The notes beneath the pieces are model-generated. The model was not told the DNA's origin, did not search any database, and worked only from the letters and a program-made list of their open reading frames with translations. 44,002 nucleotides of DNA from Flavobacterium sp. ACAM 123 (GTDB taxonomy: Bacteria; Bacteroidota; Bacteroidia; Flavobacteriales; Flavobacteriaceae): the NCBI RefSeq assembly GCF_000264055.1, contig NZ_AJXL01000023.1, forward strand, positions 1 to 44,002, written 5' to 3'. Shown piece by piece: positions 7,933 to 17,092 of this stretch; within the stretch, counting starts at the first letter, position 1, and each line of letters opens with the position of its first letter. The position numbers and the translations under genes were made by a program.

Positions 7933-8880
7933 TTAGATTCCAAAAGATGCTCTCGCACCACCTGAAACAAATAGAGCATCCATTCTTGCTTTTTGTCCAT
8001 CAGTAAACATATACATTCCTCTATCGTCTGTGTAGTCCATATAGTTCATTGTCATTTCTACTGGAGTACCAGCACAAGTACTGTAATGAGGGTAAGCTGG
8101 AACACCATAATTAGCAGTATTGTGTGAAGGAGTATCAGAAACTAAGTCACTTCCACAAGTAGCGTCACCCCATATGTGACGTAAGTTCATCCAGTGACCC
8201 ACTTCATGAGAGGCAGTCCTACCTAAGTTGTAAACTCCCGAAACTGTACCTGTACGTCCAAATGCGTTATTATCTATTACAATTCCATCAGTCGCTGCTG
8301 ATCCACCAGGGAACTGAGCATATCCAAGGATACCACCCCCTAAATTACAAGACCACATGTTTAACACTGTTGTAGGAGAAGTAGGTGCGATTCCTTTGTT
8401 TGCCGTTTTCATAGCATCATTAGTAGAAAAGGAAGTCGTTCTTGTCGATTTTCTTACTATGTTCTGTAGTACAAATGTAATTCCAACGTTAGTAGCAACT
8501 CCAGAGAATAAAGCAGGAACGCTTCCGAAGTCAGCATTAGTAGCAGTAAAATCTTCGTTTAACACGTCAATTTGAGATTGAATTTGTGCATCAGAGATGT
8601 TTTCAGCCGCGGTTTTATACAATACGTTTACAACTACAGGAATTTCAATTTTTCCGTTAACTAAACGACCTGTTAATTTCGCTTTTTGAGTAAAGGCTTC
8701 AATTTCATTCATTCTTAACGCTAAAGTGGGGTCGGCTGCTAATTGGGCAGCAAGCACTTCTTGAGACGCGCAACCACGGTGCGCAATTGCATTAGTTGTT
8801 AGGCTTGTCGATTCTGACTGATCATTTTGACAAGAATAAAGCAGCGTCAATGCCATAACAGATAAAATAATTTTTTTCAT
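7933..8880 (-). CDS. M43 (pappalysin-type) zinc metalloprotease lipoprotein, copy 2
   Basis: A 315-residue paralogue of the gene at 6275 with the same architecture: lipobox LLYSC (Cys17), propeptide-like region to about residue 75, and a catalytic domain with HEVGHWMNLRHIWGD and Met-turn MNYMDY. Long stretches are identical to copy 1 around the active site and in EVLAAQLAADPTLA. Differences cluster in the middle (about 140-215), near the likely substrate cleft, so specificities may differ. It has its own terminator and an upstream 13-mer shared with copy 1, so each copy is probably a single-gene transcript. Confidence 0.92.
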   Translation of the reverse strand: MKKIILSVMALTLLYSCQNDQSESTSLTTNAIAHRGCASQEVLAAQLAADPTLALRMNEIEAFTQKAKLTGRLVNGKIEIPVVVNVLYKTAAENISDAQIQSQIDVLNEDFTATNADFGSVPALFSGVATNVGITFVLQNIVRKSTRTTSFSTNDAMKTANKGIAPTSPTTVLNMWSCNLGGGILGYAQFPGGSAATDGIVIDNNAFGRTGTVSGVYNLGRTASHEVGHWMNLRHIWGDATCGSDLVSDTPSHNTANYGVPAYPHYSTCAGTPVEMTMNYMDYTDDRGMYMFTDGQKARMDALFVSGGARASFGI

Positions 8881-8929
8881 AATACTTGTAGGTTTTGTTA
8901 GTTAATTGGATTATTAATCAATTAAGTGG

Positions 8930-8942
8930 CAATTTTATAACA
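8930..8942 (-). promoter_or_regulatory. Upstream 13-mer shared by both M43 genes (copy 2)
   Basis: CAATTTTATAACA identical to 7268-7280, here 50-62 bases upstream of the ATG at 8880. Flanking bases have diverged, which points to selection or recent duplication. Confidence 0.4.
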
Positions 8943-9490
8943 AAAAAAGTAATAATCAAAATAAAATTAAAAAATAAATTAACAATAATTTAAGACCGCT
9001 TATTTAATGCGCTTTTTACAAGATTGAAAGAATAAATTTTTAGAATAAAACAACCTATGTCGGATATAATAATTTGCCTAATATTACTCTATTTTTTTCA
9101 AATGGGTCAATCGGTGTAATTTGTTAAAAATTAAATACTAATCTTTGAATTTCTTATCTCTGCTGTAATGGATTGAGAAATTGATTTTTTATATCGTAGC
9201 AAGTGCCTCCATTTAGGTCGGCCGTAACTTAAGTGGTGCTTTTTGTTGGCGTGATTATGCCTTCACTTGTCAATGCCTAAAAACTAAAATAGAGTTTGGG
9301 AGTGGCGATGCTACTGTGAAAATGCATTGGTATATTGTGATATGTCCTGCTTCCTTTTTTTAGTCCGTCTGTGATTTATCTAAAAAAAACAAGCTTTTTT
9401 TGGAAAAAAAAATAGAAATACGGCTAATTGATCTAAGAAATAGTTGTTTTGAAATTGTATTATAGCGTCTTTAATTAGCTGATCATTGTA
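8943..9490. other. Long spacer with a possible decayed coding remnant
   Basis: About 550 bases without an intact gene. On the minus strand, 9154-9360 reads in one frame as coherent protein-like sequence interrupted by a TAG at 9277-9279 and a TAA at 9229-9231, for example VTADLNGGTCYDIKNQFLNP. Base composition there is richer in G+C than the surrounding spacer. I cannot name a family, so this is a weak pseudogene candidate and not a call. Confidence 0.25.
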
Positions 9491-10129
9491 TTAATTGTTA
9501 AATAGGTAACTTATTATGTTTGCTCCCATTTTTAGTGCTTTTTCTCTGACCACTGCTGGATCGTTATGCACTTCTGGATCTTCCCAACCGTCACCTAAAT
9601 CACATTCGAAAGTGTAAAGTAGTACAAGTCTGTTTTCTACGAAAATACCGAAGGCTTGTGGGCGTTTTCCCTCGTGTTCATGGATCTTGGGCAACCCACT
9701 GGAAAAGAGATAGGGTTTTTGAAATATAATATGATTTGCTGGTATTTCAACAAGTGGGTTGTTTGGGAATATTTTTTTTAGTTCTTTTCTAATGTATTGA
9801 TCCATTCCATAATTATCATCAATGTGAAGAAAACCTCCAGCAATCATATACTTGTTTAAATTACTGACTTCGGCATCACTAAAAGCTACATTTCCATGTC
9901 CTGTCATGTGGATGAAGGGATAAGAAAATAAATCAGGACTACCCGGTTCCACCGTTGCGGGTTTTACATTTATTGTCGTATTAATATTTGCATTGCAGTA
10001 TTTAATTAGATTAGGTAGCGAAGTGGGATTGGCATACCAATCCCCACCACCACTATATTTCACTAAAGCAATTTCTTGAGAAAAGGACGAGACTGTAATT
10101 AGTAGTAAAACAAAAAATATTTTTTTCAT
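9491..10129 (-). CDS. DUF4159 domain secreted protein
   Basis: A 212-residue protein with a Sec signal peptide (residues 1-17, ending SSFSQ). The mature part matches the DUF4159 family: EIALVKYSGGGDWYANPTS near the N-terminus, FIHMTGHGN, GGFLHIDDNYG and a C-terminal DLGDGWEDPEVH region. The fold is thought to resemble glutamine-amidotransferase-like domains, but no enzymatic activity is established to my knowledge. It lies about 100 bases downstream of rsmE on the same strand. That gap holds no clear terminator, so read-through from tsaD-rsmE is possible. Confidence 0.85.
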   Translation of the reverse strand: MKKIFFVLLLITVSSFSQEIALVKYSGGGDWYANPTSLPNLIKYCNANINTTINVKPATVEPGSPDLFSYPFIHMTGHGNVAFSDAEVSNLNKYMIAGGFLHIDDNYGMDQYIRKELKKIFPNNPLVEIPANHIIFQKPYLFSSGLPKIHEHEGKRPQAFGIFVENRLVLLYTFECDLGDGWEDPEVHNDPAVVREKALKMGANIISYLFNN

Positions 10130-10234
10130 ATGATAATATGTATTGTTTTTATAGCTTCTATCTAACTACAGTTTAGCTCTAATGCTTCTAAATGAATTTA
10201 GTTCTACCAGTTTCATAATTCTGTAGATAGAGTG

Positions 10235-10942
10235 TTAATCCTCATTTATAAACGCAACACTATGACAGGCGACTATTGCCGCGGTCTCCGTTCTTAATCT
10301 GGTATTTCCTAAAGATACGGGAATGTAGGCGTTATCAATCGCCATCGCGATTTCTTTTTCGGAAAAATCTCCTTCAGGACCTATCAGCATAGTCACATTA
10401 TCATTGGCGTTCAAAACTGATTTCAATGTTTTTTTATCCGTTTCTTCACAATGTGCTATTAGTTGCAGTCCATCATTTTTACGCTTTAAAAAATCTTTCA
10501 AAGAAACAGCCTCATTTAATTTTGGAAGATATAATTCGTTGGACTGTTTCATGGCAGACAAAATAATTTTGTCAAATCGTTCATTATTAATGACTTTTCT
10601 TTCGGAGCGGTCGCATATAATGGGTGTAATTTCATGGATTCCTATTTCGGTTGCTTTCTCAAGAAACAATTCGTAGCGGTCATTCATCTTTGTAGGAGCG
10701 ACAGCAAGGTGCAAATGATATTTTGATTTTGGCTTTTTTTCGAAAGAAAGAATTTTTACGGTGCATTTACTGTCAGAAGCCAAAGTGATTTCAGTTTCGA
10801 ACAAATAACCTGAGCCATTGGTCACAAACAGTATATCAGTGTCCTTTTTACGTAAAACCTTTATAATATGTTTGCTTTCTACTTTGTCAAAAGAAAAGGT
10901 TTCGGTCGTTTCGTCTATATTTGGGGTATAAAATAGTTGCAT
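10235..10942 (-). CDS. rsmE: 16S rRNA (uracil1498-N3)-methyltransferase
   Basis: A 235-residue SPOUT-class enzyme that methylates N3 of U1498 in 16S rRNA of the 30S subunit. An N-terminal PUA-like domain (about 1-70) is followed by the trefoil-knot methyltransferase domain with the family signatures KMNDRYELFLEKATEIG, LIGPEGDFSEKE and SLGNTRLRTETAA. It starts 3 bases after the stop of tsaD, so the two are an operon. Length and motifs are standard. Confidence 0.96.
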   Translation of the reverse strand: MQLFYTPNIDETTETFSFDKVESKHIIKVLRKKDTDILFVTNGSGYLFETEITLASDSKCTVKILSFEKKPKSKYHLHLAVAPTKMNDRYELFLEKATEIGIHEITPIICDRSERKVINNERFDKIILSAMKQSNELYLPKLNEAVSLKDFLKRKNDGLQLIAHCEETDKKTLKSVLNANDNVTMLIGPEGDFSEKEIAMAIDNAYIPVSLGNTRLRTETAAIVACHSVAFINED

Positions 10943-10945
10943 AAT

Positions 10946-11968
10946 TTAGAATTGAATTCGTGCTTTAGAGACTACAGCAGCAGTTTCAAATTGTTGTGAT
11001 AAAAATTTTTGATAACCCACAATTCCAATCATCGCGGCATTATCTGTAGTGTATTCGAATTTTGGGACAAATGTTTTCCAATCGTATTTTTGTTCTGCAT
11101 CCTTTATGGCTTTTCTAATTCCAGAATTAGCAGATACGCCGCCGCCTATGGCGATTTGCTTAATTCCAGTTTCTTTAACTGCTAACTTTAATTTATCCAT
11201 TAATATTTCAACAATTGTATATTGGATAGAGGCACAAATATCATTAATGTTCTCTTTTATAAAATTAGGATTCTCTAATTTTTTCTTTTGTACAAAATAT
11301 AATATAGCTGTTTTTAAGCCTGAAAAACTAAAGTTCAAACCTGGGACTTTGGGTTTAGTAAAAGCAAATGCCTTCGGATTTCCCACTTGAGCATGTTTAT
11401 CAACTAAAGGACCACCAGGATAGGGAAGCCCAAGGATTTTTGCACTCTTGTCAAAGGCTTCGCCTACAGCGTCGTCTGTAGTTTCTCCAATGATAGTCAT
11501 GTCAAAAAAGTCATTTACCTGTACAATTTGAGTGTGTCCGCCACTTATGGTTAAAGCCAGAAAAGGAAAACAAGGTTTTTCAAATCCTTCTTCATCTATA
11601 AAATGAGCTAAAATATGGGCTTGCATATGATTAACTGAAACAAGAGGAATAGCCAATGCTAAAGCCATTGATTTAGCAAAAGAACTTCCCACGAGAAGCG
11701 ATCCCATTAATCCGGGACCTTGAGTAAAAGCTATTGCTGACAATTGTTCTTTGCTAATGTTTGCTTGGCGAAGCGCAGCATCGATAACAGGAACAATATT
11801 TTGCTGATGTGCACGAGAAGCTAATTCTGGTACAACGCCGCCATATTGGGCGTGAATGTGTTGATTTGCCACAACATTAGACAGTACTTTGTCGTTATGT
11901 AGGACGGCCGCTGCAGTGTCATCGCAGGAGCTTTCGATAGCAAGAATAAAAACCTCGGAATTTTGCAT
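10946..11968 (-). CDS. tsaD: tRNA N6-threonylcarbamoyladenosine transferase subunit TsaD
   Basis: A 340-residue TsaD/Kae1 protein that transfers the threonylcarbamoyl group to A37 of ANN-decoding tRNAs, working with TsaB, TsaE and TsaC. Visible signatures: AIESSCDDTAAAV at the N-terminus, the metal-binding HMQAHILAHF, SGGHTQIV, and GGGVSANSGIR with a C-terminal TDNAAMIG. The frame is open to 11980 from a TTG, but the ATG at 11968 is preferred because it places the conserved IESSCDD motif at the usual distance. It is divergent from the tamB-like gene, with about 150 bases between. Confidence 0.96.
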   Translation of the reverse strand: MQNSEVFILAIESSCDDTAAAVLHNDKVLSNVVANQHIHAQYGGVVPELASRAHQQNIVPVIDAALRQANISKEQLSAIAFTQGPGLMGSLLVGSSFAKSMALALAIPLVSVNHMQAHILAHFIDEEGFEKPCFPFLALTISGGHTQIVQVNDFFDMTIIGETTDDAVGEAFDKSAKILGLPYPGGPLVDKHAQVGNPKAFAFTKPKVPGLNFSFSGLKTAILYFVQKKKLENPNFIKENINDICASIQYTIVEILMDKLKLAVKETGIKQIAIGGGVSANSGIRKAIKDAEQKYDWKTFVPKFEYTTDNAAMIGIVGYQKFLSQQFETAAVVSKARIQF

Positions 11969-12166
11969 AAAAAGGCACAAATTTTGAATTATATTTACAC
12001 ACCGATTTTATTTTTTATAATTTTGCGGCGCAGCCAAAATTAAAGAATTTTTATTAAAGGTGTCGCTCTTTCCTTGGGCAAAATAATATTTTAGAATAAA
12101 AATAAAAAAATAATAGGTATCAAAAAATTTATTAAAATAATTTTTCGCTTTATTTCGGGGCTGCTT

Positions 12167-15100
12167 GTGCTTTTACTGATGCTGGGTATTGCTCTTTCGA
12201 TACCTTATATTCAGACAAAAATAGCCCAGCATTTCACAAACAGCATTAATAAAGACTTTGGAACAAATATTTCCATTGATGCCGTACGTTTATCTGTTTT
12301 TGGCGGTGTGAAATTCAAGAATGTCTTAATATTGGATCATCATAAAGATACTTTAATCTTTTCTAAAATTGTAAATACTAATATATTAGAAGGCAAAAAA
12401 ATTCTTGCGGGTGACTTAATTTTTGGAAATGTTAGACTTGATGGTTTGTTATTTAAAATTAAATTATATGAGAATGAAGATCAAACTAATTTAAATCAGT
12501 TTATAAATGCCTTCGATAGTGACAAACCCTCCACTAAAAAGTTTTTATTAAAAGTAGATAACGCTGACGTTACTGATGCTCATTTTAGTGTCATAGATGA
12601 AAATAAAGAAACTCCAGTTGACATTGATTTCACAAAATTAAATACGACTCTCAGTGATTTTTTACTCTACGGCCCAGACTTAAAGGCAAATATAGATAAA
12701 ATGTCTTTTTTAGATCATCGGGGTTTGTATGTTGTAAATATGAGTGCTAATTTTACTTATTCTAAAAAGAAAATTCAATTTGGAAACCTTGATTTGTCTA
12801 CTAAAGAATCGAAACTCAAGGCTAATGTAATTTTAAATTATAAGCCTGGTGATTTTTCAGATTTCACTGATAATGTAAAATTTGATGTTAAAATAAAACC
12901 ATCTCAAATTGCTACCAATGATATCAGACACTTTTACAATGAATTAGGTAAAAATCAATTTTTCAAAATAAATGCTGATATAAAGGGGCCGTTAAATAAC
13001 TTAAATATCAGAAATCTAAATTTAGCTGATTCAAGAAATACAAAGATTGATGGTTCAATAATTTTTAAAAATATTTTTGGCTCCAAAGATCAAAAATTTT
13101 ATATGAACGGGAACTTTACTAGAATGTCAAGCAGCTATGATAATTTGGTGACAATACTTCCAAATATTCTAGGAAATAAATTACCAAAGGAACTAAAGAA
13201 ATTAGGCAGATTTACTATTGTAGGTAATTCACAGCTAAGTGCCACTGCAATTGACGCTGATTTTTCTATGGTCACTGACTTAGGTATTGTGAAATCCTTT
13301 TTCAAGATGAAAAGTATTGATTTTATAGACAAAGCTTCTTACATGGGTAATGTTGTTTTAGAAAATTTCGATTTGGGGAACTTGTTAGATCGAAAAGATT
13401 TGGGGAAAATCACAATGAATATCGACATAGACGGTAAAGGCTTTACAGAAAAATATCTAAATACAGCTTTAAAAGGAGATGTTACTAAAATAGATTTCAA
13501 AAACTACACCTACACTAATCTTGTAGTGAATGGTAATTTTAAAGCGCCTAATTACAAAGGTCAGATTTCGATTAATGACCCCAATCTTATTATGAACTTT
13601 GACGGTTTATTGGATTTAACCAATAAAGAAAATAAATATGATTTTCATATTAATGTGGAAAATGCCGATTTCAATAAGTTGAAGTTAGTAAAAGATTCTG
13701 TTTCTTTATTTAAGGGAGATGTAGTGGTTCAGGTGACAGGCAATTCAATTGAAAATTTACAAGGGAACGTCTACATCACAGAAACTTCTTATCAAAATGG
13801 AAAAGACACTTATAAATTTGATGATTTTAACATCACCTCTAGTTTTGATACGGACAGGGTTCGAACAATTACCGTAAATTCTCCTGATATAATCGAGGGG
13901 GAAATTGTGGGGAAATTCCAGTTTAGTGAACTTGGGAATTTAATCAAGAACTCTTTGGGAAGCTTGTATACTAATTTTAAACCAGACAAAGTTAGTAAAG
14001 GACAGTTTTTGAAGTTTGATTTTAAGATTTACAGCAAAATTATTGAATTGTTTTATCCTGAAATTGCCATTGGATCGAATACCGCAGTAAAAGGAAATAT
14101 AAAATCTGATACCCAAGAATTTAAACTGAAATTTAATTCGCCACAAATTGTAGCTTCCCAAAATACATTCGATAATGTCAGAGTGTCAATTGACAATAAA
14201 AACCCGCTGTTTAATGCATATATTGAATTGGATAGCATTAAGACTAAATATTATAAAGTACGTGATTTTAGTCTGATCAACATCACGATGAAGGATACTT
14301 TATTCTTCAGGTCAGAATTTAAAGGGGGACCAAAAGGAGAAGATTATTTTAATTTAAATTTGTACCACACCATTAATAAGGAAAACGATAATGTTGTAGG
14401 ACTAAGTAAATCAGAAATGAAGTTCAAGGACTATCTGTGGTTTTTAAATGAAGAGGAAACACCTAACAACCAAATTGTTTTTGACAAGTCGTTTAAAAAT
14501 TTTAAGATAGACGATATCATATTATCTCACGAGGAGCAGGCGATATCGCTCAAAGGAACTATAAAAGATAGAACAAATAAGGATTTAAAACTAAGTTTTA
14601 AAGATGTTAATCTCTACAAGATTACGCCAGAAAACAATCAATTTGTGTTTCAGGGAAATATAAACGGCGAAATTAGTTTTAAGCAAAATAAAGCGATATA
14701 TAAGCCTACAGCGTCGCTGGTGATTGATCATTTGAACATAAATAAAACAGACCTGGGTGATTTAAAATTTGATATTGAGGGAGATCAAAATCTGGAAAAG
14801 TTTACAATAAATTCCTTCTTAGAAAACGAAAATTTTGAATCATTCAACACTTTTGGGAATTTCCAAATCATAGGGGATAAAACCGTTCTTGACATGAAAC
14901 TGAAATTTGCTAAATTTGATTTAGGAATATTAAGTTCTTTGGGTGGGGACGTGATATCAAACATAAGAGGATTGGTCAGTGGCAATGCCACAATTCAGGG
15001 TAATTTAGAAAAGCCTGATATCAATGGGCGTTTGTATGTTGAAAAAGCCGGATTGACAATTCCTTATCTAAATGTTGATTATGAATTAAGTGACAGATCG

Positions 15101-16606
15101 GTAATCGATTTAGTTGGTCAAAAATTCTTGTTTAGAAATAATACATTGACAGATTCAAAATTTCAAACAAAGGGTACTTTAAATGGGAACATTGAGCACA
15201 ATAATTTTGCAGATTGGAAACTGGATTTAGCGATAAGTGCTAAAAGACTACTTGTGCTAAATACGGTGGATAAGGAGGATGCGGCGTATTATGGCACTGC
15301 ATTCATAGACGGTAGTGCAACTATTAAAGGGCCTACTAATGGGTTATTCATTCGAGTGGAGGCAAAATCAGAGAAAGGTACTGAGGTAAAAATACCTATA
15401 AATTATGCGGAGAGTGTAAGTGATAACTCTTTTGTTCATTTTTTAACTGCCAAAGAGAAGTACAACATCCAAATGGGAATTGTTGAAGATACGAGGAGAT
15501 ACAAGGGACTGGAGCTAGAGTTTGATCTTGATATCACGGACGATGCAGAAGTAGAAGTAATTTTAGATCGGGATTCAGGACATGGAATCAAGGGTAGAGG
15601 TTTTGGATCCTTGCTGTTTAAGATTAATACTTTAGGGAAATTCAATATGTGGGGCGATTTCCAGGCTTACGAAGGGTCCTATAATTTTAAATATGGGGGG
15701 TTAATTGATAAAAAATTCGATGTTAAAAAAGGCGGGTCTATTTCATGGGAAGGAAACCCAATGAAAGCACAACTGAATCTGGAAGCGGTATATAAGACAA
15801 TTGCAAATCCTGCGGTATTATTAGAAAACTCATCATTTAATAGAAAAGTACCTGTAGAGGTAGTAATAGGAATTCGTGGGGATTTAGCCAGTCCAGAACC
15901 TGAATTTAATATTGAATTCCCTACGGTGAGCAGTGTATTAAAATCGGAGATTCAATATAAATTGAATGACAAAGATATCAGACAAACGCAAGCACTTTAT
16001 TTACTGTCTACAGGAGGATTTTTAAGTCCCGAAGGAGTTAGTCAGTCTGATTTTTCTGGAAGTTTGTTTGAAACTGCCTCCAGTTTATTGGGAGGTATCA
16101 TAAAATCAGATAATGAAAAATTCAAAGTTGGTTTAAACTATATTTCTGCAGACCGAAGAATAGGAAAGGAAACGGACGGAAGGTTCGTCGCGACGATTTC
16201 ATCAAAAGTAAATGAAAGAATTACAATTAACGGCAAAGTGGGTGTGCCTTTTGGTGGAATTAATGAGTCGGCAATAGTTGGGGATCTTGAAATTCAGTAC
16301 AGAGTAAATGAAGACGGAACGCTGAACTTGCGTTTGTTTAACCGCGAGAACGATATTAATTATATTGGTCAAGGTATAGGTTACACCCAGGGAGTAGGTG
16401 TTACTTACGAAGTGGATTTTGATACCTTTAAAGAATTAGTGAACAAGATATTTAAAAACCATAAATTAGGTCTAGAACCAGCATATACTCAAGAATATCA
16501 AGACTCTAATCTGGCGCCTGAATATATAAATTTCTCTAAGTCCAAGACTCCTAAAACAAAAATCCCTAAGAAAAATTATGAAGCAGTAATTCCTGAGGAG
16601 AATTAA
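12167..16606 (+). CDS. TamB-like translocation and assembly module protein
   Basis: A protein of about 1,480 residues with an N-terminal hydrophobic anchor, a very long beta-rich body made of repeating strands, and a C-terminal TamB (DUF490) domain near residues 1150-1430 (for example YEGSYNFKYGG and GGSISWEGNPMKAQLNLEA). TamB-type proteins span the periplasm and are implicated in outer-membrane protein assembly or in phospholipid transfer to the outer membrane. The start is uncertain. The GTG at 12167 falls inside the hydrophobic segment. The frame is open back to a TAG at 12092 and encodes a basic stretch (KKFIKIIFRF) that looks like the natural cytoplasmic N-terminus, but it contains no ATG, GTG or TTG. 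The gene is probably monocistronic, with a weak hairpin after it. Confidence 0.9.
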   Translation: MLLLMLGIALSIPYIQTKIAQHFTNSINKDFGTNISIDAVRLSVFGGVKFKNVLILDHHKDTLIFSKIVNTNILEGKKILAGDLIFGNVRLDGLLFKIKLYENEDQTNLNQFINAFDSDKPSTKKFLLKVDNADVTDAHFSVIDENKETPVDIDFTKLNTTLSDFLLYGPDLKANIDKMSFLDHRGLYVVNMSANFTYSKKKIQFGNLDLSTKESKLKANVILNYKPGDFSDFTDNVKFDVKIKPSQIATNDIRHFYNELGKNQFFKINADIKGPLNNLNIRNLNLADSRNTKIDGSIIFKNIFGSKDQKFYMNGNFTRMSSSYDNLVTILPNILGNKLPKELKKLGRFTIVGNSQLSATAIDADFSMVTDLGIVKSFFKMKSIDFIDKASYMGNVVLENFDLGNLLDRKDLGKITMNIDIDGKGFTEKYLNTALKGDVTKIDFKNYTYTNLVVNGNFKAPNYKGQISINDPNLIMNFDGLLDLTNKENKYDFHINVENADFNKLKLVKDSVSLFKGDVVVQVTGNSIENLQGNVYITETSYQNGKDTYKFDDFNITSSFDTDRVRTITVNSPDIIEGEIVGKFQFSELGNLIKNSLGSLYTNFKPDKVSKGQFLKFDFKIYSKIIELFYPEIAIGSNTAVKGNIKSDTQEFKLKFNSPQIVASQNTFDNVRVSIDNKNPLFNAYIELDSIKTKYYKVRDFSLINITMKDTLFFRSEFKGGPKGEDYFNLNLYHTINKENDNVVGLSKSEMKFKDYLWFLNEEETPNNQIVFDKSFKNFKIDDIILSHEEQAISLKGTIKDRTNKDLKLSFKDVNLYKITPENNQFVFQGNINGEISFKQNKAIYKPTASLVIDHLNINKTDLGDLKFDIEGDQNLEKFTINSFLENENFESFNTFGNFQIIGDKTVLDMKLKFAKFDLGILSSLGGDVISNIRGLVSGNATIQGNLEKPDINGRLYVEKAGLTIPYLNVDYELSDRSVIDLVGQKFLFRNNTLTDSKFQTKGTLNGNIEHNNFADWKLDLAISAKRLLVLNTVDKEDAAYYGTAFIDGSATIKGPTNGLFIRVEAKSEKGTEVKIPINYAESVSDNSFVHFLTAKEKYNIQMGIVEDTRRYKGLELEFDLDITDDAEVEVILDRDSGHGIKGRGFGSLLFKINTLGKFNMWGDFQAYEGSYNFKYGGLIDKKFDVKKGGSISWEGNPMKAQLNLEAVYKTIANPAVLLENSSFNRKVPVEVVIGIRGDLASPEPEFNIEFPTVSSVLKSEIQYKLNDKDIRQTQALYLLSTGGFLSPEGVSQSDFSGSLFETASSLLGGIIKSDNEKFKVGLNYISADRRIGKETDGRFVATISSKVNERITINGKVGVPFGGINESAIVGDLEIQYRVNEDGTLNLRLFNRENDINYIGQGIGYTQGVGVTYEVDFDTFKELVNKIFKNHKLGLEPAYTQEYQDSNLAPEYINFSKSKTPKTKIPKKNYEAVIPEEN

Positions 16607-16681
16607 GGCGATGTTATTGTATAAACAAAGTTAAATAACAGTAGCTTTTACTTTGTAAAAACTCAAAGAGCGCGTTGCTGT

Positions 16682-16703
16682 ACAAGTAACACTACTTGTT
16701 TTT
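16682..16703 (+). terminator. Possible terminator of the TamB-like gene
   Basis: A 7-bp perfect stem ACAAGTA / TACTTGT with loop ACAC is followed by five T. It sits about 75 bases after the stop at 16606. Confidence 0.45.
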
Positions 16704-17092
16704 ATTCATAATTATTGCTACTTTCCAATAAATATAAAAAAGTGTTTTATTTAGTATGATAATGACATAGTTGGTTAGAGGAAAAGCGAACATATTAAAA
16801 AGGCCGTAATAGTACGTTTCTCAAAAGGGCTTATGTTCTAAATAAAGGAGTTAGGTCTGTGCTAATGTTCTTTTGATCTTAATGCAATAATGTTATTATT
16901 TCCAACTTATATTAAGTGATTATCAATTTATAATTTAAAAAACTAACTAATATGAAAAAAAAAGAAGCTTTTTTGATTTTCCTAAAACTTATCAACGAAA
17001 ACGTTTGAATTTGGTTCGCTTAACTATTTTAATAAAAACATAACACTAAAAGTGCATTATGTTTGCTAAATTTACGCTTCAATACGTAAATA
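16704..17092. other. Spacer upstream of pfkA
   Basis: About 390 bases without a supported gene. At 16952-17008 an ATG in a typical flavobacterial initiation context (AACTAACTAATATG) opens an 18-codon reading frame, too short to call. At 17039-17061 there is an imperfect inverted repeat (CATAACACT / AGTGCATTATG) just before pfkA that could be an operator or the base of a leader hairpin. TAAATTTA at 17067-17074 is one base off the -7 consensus and may be the pfkA promoter. Confidence 0.4.

Noticed and set aside
10157..10231. Split inverted repeat CTATCTA..CTACAG / CTGTAGATAG between rsmE and the DUF4159 gene
   Set aside because: The arms need a three-base insertion to align and are about 50 bases apart, with no T tract, so it is weak.
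16952..17008. 18-codon frame starting in a typical flavobacterial initiation context upstream of pfkA
   Set aside because: Too short to support as a gene and not followed by any attenuator-like structure with a run of key codons.
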